Both the position numbers and the translations under genes were made by a program. Positions 59,477 through 64,000 of a stretch of 64,000 nt of DNA are shown piece by piece; the stretch's first letter is position 1, and each line of letters opens with the position of its first letter. Origin of the DNA: Platycnemis pennipes (lineage: Eukaryota; Arthropoda; Insecta; Odonata; Platycnemididae); contig OW121847.1 in the NCBI GenBank assembly GCA_933228895.1, forward strand, positions 84,547,656-84,611,655, in the 5' to 3' direction. The notes beneath the pieces were generated by a model. It did not search any database. It was not told where the DNA came from and saw nothing but the letters and a program-made list of their open reading frames with translations.

Positions 59477-59588
59477 ATGGATTATATCAGAGAATTTGAC
59501 ATTAGACTTGAGAGGGAGATGTACTACGCTGGGGAAACGCTTGCAGGCCACGTGGTACTAGACACTGTAGAAAACTTCAAGTTGAGAG
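59477..59588 (+). CDS. Arrestin-domain (ARRDC-like) protein, exon 1
   Basis: The ATG at 59477 opens MDYIREFDIRLEREMYYAG and then GETLAGHVVLDT, the first beta strands of an arrestin_N domain (residues 1-37). It ends in phase 1 at GTGAGT (59589). Alpha-arrestins are cytoplasmic adaptors that link membrane receptors and transporters to ubiquitin ligases and endocytic sorting. The seven exons in the window give 318 codons, from the start through most of arrestin_C; the tail, where PPxY motifs would be, lies outside. Exon phases (1,1,0,0,0,0,1) all fit, which supports the model. I cannot choose between the ARRDC2/3-like and other insect members, so no symbol is given. Confidence 0.9.
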
Positions 59589-61085
59589 GTGAGTCGGTAA
59601 AAAATTTGGTTTAATTATTGTTTTGACATTTTGAAGTTGTGTTTGGAGGACAGCATGACACAGCATTTCTCGAAACACTCGCTGTCAAATGGAAAATAGT
59701 AGCCAAATGTGACTCTCTGGACATGGATTCCCGTAGGCGCGACGTTGAATGTCAAATTTTGCAATATACGTAGGTGTCCAGCGTCCCACCAAAATAAAAT
59801 CGTGAGGTAAAAAATAACGAATACCCAAGTGTTGGATTATATTTAATTGAAGACGAAGAGTTTCATAGCTAAAATTACAATTTTAGTACTAAATTTCATT
59901 TGCTGTAACATTTTGTTCAATGCGTCTCATGTTCCATCAACGTTATTTTTAGAAAAGGCTAACTCGCCAAATTTCCGTTCATTGACATGGCTCGAGTGCA
60001 TAGGAAATCGTAATTGACATTTCATCAGTCTAAGCCTTTTGTTTCGTATTAAGTTACACACCATTATCGAGTGAAAAAGGTGTAGATTTGCAATGTCGCT
60101 TCGAATCACCACCTTATTTCGTAAGTGATAAAAGTTGTACGGCGTGTACGTGAAGATGATTTTATTAGTGAAAATAACATATAATACATTATGTATCCAT
60201 GTATGTCGTGTAAAACTTAGCAGCAATTAGTATTAAGCAATAAAATAGAAGGAATAGAATGGAAATTGTCTGTACGCATTCGGTATCCATAACATGCATC
60301 ATTGGGTTGGGACTTAGAAAGAGTTTTAGTAGGTACCTTTTGGCTTAGATCTCATTCATATTTATGAATTGTTGTTTGGAGCAACTCATTTTATTTATTG
60401 ATTAGATTTATAGATCTTAAACTGTGGAATTATATTCAGAGGATGTTATATGATTCTTTCATTCCGATTAATTTTGCATTCCTCTGCCACACTTATCATT
60501 CTATTACCTTTAAAGGAACTATAATTGTTCACATCAGATGACCAAATCATTGGTATATCAAATAGTCCTGAAACTTGTTCGAACTTTAATACTTTCGTTG
60601 TTTTCTGCATTATACTCAAATCCTTTCATCATACCTCATTTTCCAAGATGTCCACTTACTCATTTAGAATGGAGCTAATGATAAAAATGGTATAATAATA
60701 TGCTGTGATATTTTTTTTATTTTGCCAAGGCTCTTGTTACTAAAAAAGCATGTTCACCTACAAATCAATTTGATACCGTACATTATTTTCATAGTCTTGG
60801 AGATAGAGAGAAATTTTAAACCAGTAGGAATTCTGGTGTTTGCCATAAAAGCTTGATGGATAGTTGCATTAATTATTTTGTTTGAAAAATGTGAAACAAT
60901 TACTTATGTTTCCACATGAGTCATTTTAGTGTCGTTTTAGTGTTTTCGACTGGGACTCTTTTGATGTTAGATTTGATCATGCTGGGTTTCATTTACAACT
61001 TAATTTAAATTAACATTATCATTTTCAATTATTATATTTTTACTGGAAAGTTAATCCAGAAACCAATCTGTATCTTAATTTACAG
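59589..61085 (+). other. Arrestin gene intron 1
   Basis: GTGAGT donor and TTTACAG acceptor. About 1.5 kb, AT-rich, no transposon recognised. Confidence 0.85.
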
Positions 61086-61208
61086 CTGTCCGTGTAGTAC
61101 TTCGCGGCAAGGCTCATGCTGAGTGGAAGGTGGTTGTTAGTGGGGACAGGAGAACTGTCAAAGATGATCAGTACTTCATTGATGACCGGACTATAATTTG
61201 GGGAAAGG
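61086..61208 (+). CDS. Arrestin-domain protein, exon 2
   Basis: Encodes residues 38-78, starting AVRVVLRGKAHAEWKV and ending DDRTIIWGK. The R-G-x-A-x-x-x-W pattern is typical of the arrestin_N strand that follows the first loop. It begins and ends in phase 1; the donor is GTGAGA. Confidence 0.92.
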
Positions 61209-61545
61209 GTGAGATAAAAACTCAGTAGAATATGAAAAGGTTGCTATACCTGTATTCCGAAATATCTTTCATATTAAAAAATTAAGGTCGATTCTTTTAT
61301 TGATAACTACTTATAATGCTATTTGACTCAGTATAGTATGGTTTAATATGATACATACATTTGGAATCCTTTTGCAAGAAATATAATGATGAAATGTATA
61401 GTGAGCATTAGAAGTGGTATGATTCTACTATGATTGTTGTATCTGATATTTAAATGTTTTTTATTGTGTTTGTAAACACATGTGTATGTGTTTTTCCTTC
61501 ATGAAATATATGGATTATATGTGTATATTTATCTTTCATGAAAAG

Positions 61546-61676
61546 ACAAGCCAGAAGGTAACGTTCCCATTTTACCTCGAGGACTGCATAAATTTCCATT
61601 TAAGTTTCAATTGCCTGAGAGCTCTTTACCATCCTCATTTGAAAGTAAACCTGGGTACATCCGCTATTATATTAAG
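61546..61676 (+). CDS. Arrestin-domain protein, exon 3
   Basis: Encodes residues 79-122: DKPEGNVPILPRGLHKFPF, FQLPESSLPSSFE and GYIRYYIK. The G-x-H-x-F-x-F-x-F-x-LP and PSSFE-x-x-x-G-x-I-x-Y signature is diagnostic of arrestin_N in the ARRDC family. The acceptor is AAAAG at 61541-61545, which is a weak, purine-rich site; the protein match nevertheless fixes it. Confidence 0.92.
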
Positions 61677-61885
61677 GTAAATTCAACCAATTTTTGTTTT
61701 GCTTATTATTTTTAAATTTTAGATCATATGGTATTTTTTCATAAAGAAATTTTTGGTGTGTTATTGCTTGTTTGATTTTTAATTTTAAAATCTTAAAAGG
61801 ATTTTTAATGCCAATGCATTTCTCCCTAGAGCTTCTTAATAAAGTTAATTGTATATAATGAAAATTGTATCTAATTAATTTTTAG

Positions 61886-61981
61886 GTAACCGTGGATATA
61901 CCATATGCATCCCCACCACAAGGCATGAAATATTTTACCATTATTGGCCCTCATATTGATTGTATGGATGAGCAGTACTTG
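61886..61981 (+). CDS. Arrestin-domain protein, exon 4
   Basis: Encodes residues 123-154, from VTVDIPYASPPQGMKYFTII to MDEQYL, the last strands of arrestin_N and the linker. The acceptor TTTTTAG and donor GTAAAT give an exon of 32 whole codons. Confidence 0.9.
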
Positions 61982-63241
61982 GTAAATATCTTGTAATTGT
62001 GGAGCTATGTGAAAAGCACAATTGTGCTTGCTACAATTAAATTAGTCTTTGAAATATTTATATGACATGTTAAATTTCTCTTTTTTTACTTGAAAGGAGC
62101 TAAAAAAAACTGAATTGCTATCTTTCAATTGCATTTGTATATGCTTAGGGTGTGGTCATTATCTTATCTTCACTCTTACTTCTCAATCCTCCTTTCTTTT
62201 TCCTCTTATCCCCTTTCACCAATCTTGCTAATGTTAAGTGTGTTTTCAGTTTCTATTCTATGGGCATTAAAAGGAGTATGACCCATGTACTACTATAAAA
62301 TTAACTTTTTTTTAATTGCCAATATTAGTGTATTTTATATGGTAATATACATATTTGACAATTCAAATCAGTTTTTTTTAGGATTGATTAAAAATCAACC
62401 AGTTACTTGGTAGCTACCCAGGGATTTCATTTTAAATCATAAATTAATTTTTTGTGCTTAAGTGAATACTGGTAAATTGCAATGCACCACGCATGGCAAG
62501 TGATCTGCTTTGTAACATTTCATCTCATTTTTTTCAATTAAGTATCCTTATTGTCATGGTTGACATGATTAATAGAGTCAGATCCTGCCAAATTGTCAAT
62601 CTAAAAAGAGTTTAACATTGGTTATATTTGGGTACTAATTACTCTCCTTTCCTTGACTGTGACCAGAAAATCTCAACTGGATTTTCATGAGATTGTGCCA
62701 AGAGCCATCATATGGTTTTGAACTTTTTGCTTTGTGATCAATAGCAAAATACTTTCTACCGGCCCCCCCAGAAAGGCTAATATACAAATATGTATTTATT
62801 CAAAGCATCTCTGTCACCACCATTGATCCTATCCATTGGTTAATGTTATTTGCTGATTGTAGCTTGGGAGAGCAGGGAGGAATATTTTTTAGCTTATTTT
62901 GTGATAGTTATGCAAAGAAACGGTTTGACTCTTTATTTCTAATTATCTGTATCTTCTTGTTTACAATTTTATACTAAAGTTGGTGTATATTATTCAGCTC
63001 CTGGCTCTTACCACAACATTGATTATGCTTTTTCAGATTATGAGCATTACAAAACATCAACCCTTTATTGGTGAAAGTTTTTATGAAACAAAATGCTATC
63101 GTTAATGGACCACAGTTATCATTGTTAGAGATTTTTTACTTTGACCCTCTATCCTTAGAATTTTAGGGTGCTTTGCGCAAATTCAATCGAAATAAGCCAT
63201 TGTGATGCCTAAATCTTCTCCTATCCATTACTAATCCATAG
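61982..63241 (+). other. Arrestin gene intron 4
   Basis: GTAAAT donor to CATAG acceptor, 1.26 kb. No transposon recognised; the block near 62765 has a short C run. Confidence 0.8.
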
Positions 63242-63421
63242 AAACCCATGGTGGGGCATGACAAGAGAACTACTTGTTGCTTATGCTGTGAAAAAGGACC
63301 TGTAGTATTACGTGCCAAATTAGAGCGATCTGCTTATGTATGTGGAGAAAGTATCAAATTAAGGGCTGATGTGGATAATCAGGGTGAAGAGGAAGTACGG
63401 ATCAAAGTTAAACTGTTACAG
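63242..63421 (+). CDS. Arrestin-domain protein, exon 5
   Basis: Encodes residues 155-214. A cysteine cluster TTCCLCCEKGPVVLRAKLER marks the start of arrestin_C; family members have a C-rich stretch followed by GP[IV]. It goes on with YVCGESIKLRADVDNQ and RIKVKLLQ, the usual C-G-E-x-I strand. Sixty whole codons, flanked by CATAG and GTCAGT. Confidence 0.92.
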
Positions 63422-63573
63422 GTCAGTACCTGAAATCATTTTTTATACATGTATATATAAATATTTTTTTGTTTCCATTTATCACTATTTTGATTTTTTT
63501 AAATTTATTTTGCTTGGAACATTCATTATTACATAAATGATATTAAAATAAAATACCATTTTTGCCCTCTCAG

Positions 63574-63771
63574 TTTGTTGAATTCTTTGTGGAAAGAGGA
63601 GTCCTGGGAGTTGGTAAAGAGTTGGAAAGACTGTCTCTGGAATATCGAGGTGAACCTGTTGTTCCAGGGACTCGTGCAGTATGGGACTCAGCCCCACATC
63701 TTGTAGTACCTACAATGCCTCCAACTCTTCTTGGAGTTTGCCGCCTTATGCAAATTTATTATGTGTTGAAG
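63574..63771 (+). CDS. Arrestin-domain protein, exon 6
   Basis: Encodes residues 215-280, with LSLEYRGEPVVPGTRAVWDS then LVVPTMPPTLLGVCRLMQIY and YVLK, the central arrestin_C strands with the P-x-x-P-x-T motif. The acceptor CCCTCTCAG and donor GTATAT leave 66 whole codons. Confidence 0.92.
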
Positions 63772-63856
63772 GTATATGTATATTCATATTTAATTATGAT
63801 TGGTGGTGCAATATCAGTTAAATTCCCACGTTTTATTTCACTGGAATCTCTTGCAG

Positions 63857-63971
63857 GTTAACTTAGAATTTGAGAAGTCCGGAGAAGACCTCCACATGCA
63901 TTTTCCTGTAACGATTGCAACAGTTCCATTTCGAATCCCAAATTCAAAACAACAGCCTATTATAACATATG
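63857..63971 (+). CDS. Arrestin-domain protein, exon 7 (gene continues)
   Basis: Encodes residues 281-318, beginning VNLEFEKSGEDLHMHFPV and then TIATVPFRI, the L-x-[FV]-x-[FP]-[VI]-x-IGT-like strand near the end of arrestin_C. It ends in phase 1 at GTGAGT (63972). The remainder of the gene lies beyond the window. Confidence 0.9.
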
Positions 63972-64000
63972 GTGAGTGTATTTATGTATTTTTCCTTGAT

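Overview
The window is animal, almost certainly insect, nuclear DNA: AT-rich, with spliced host genes and dense transposon debris. Two host genes are visible, both on the + strand. The first is the 3' end of a MEP-1 homologue (multi-zinc-finger partner of the Mi-2 chromatin remodeller): an internal exon at 465-692 and the terminal exon at 21148-22308, separated by a 20,455 bp intron. The second, at the right edge, is the 5' part of an arrestin-domain (alpha-arrestin/ARRDC-like) gene: seven exons from an ATG at 59477 to 63971, all with GT/AG borders and compatible phases, running off the window. The species cannot be fixed from the sequence.

The rest is a layered transposon landscape. Inside the MEP-1 intron lie a hAT element with an exact 8-bp target duplication (780-2331), two nearly identical Tigger/pogo-type elements in opposite orientation (2926-4854 and 11621-13544), a CR1/L2-like LINE (about 5412-7850) whose reverse transcriptase is broken by a 91-bp insert with a 9-bp duplication, and a piggyBac element (15238-18497) whose transposase is damaged mainly by one in-frame stop and a 670-bp foldback insertion.

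The 37 kb between the two genes hold an AT-rich block that could be a long MEP-1 3'UTR (22309-25370), a tRNA-derived SINE, a second and older piggyBac transposase (26225-28010), an internally deleted non-LTR element (28078-29110), a TTAA-flanked MITE carrying five copies of a 20-bp palindrome (29351-30518), a mariner relic, a hAT element with a Tigger transposase nested inside (34691-39348), a foldback region (39.5-42.3 kb), a long non-LTR element on the minus strand (43163-48775) interrupted by a hAT-type insertion with an exact 8-bp duplication (44177-45939) and by a MITE, a 1.7-kb tandemly duplicated TIR element (49339-53064), and a Harbinger element keeping both its MADF gene and a transposase fragment (54473-56687).

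No bacterial operon, CRISPR array, rRNA gene, intact tRNA gene or viral insertion was recognised. The points most worth checking are the inverted Tigger pair inside the MEP-1 intron, the palindrome-bearing MITE, the foldback with outward CCAAT/TATA modules, a recurring hairpin-plus-GAAAC motif in several unrelated repeats, and the tandem TIR element.
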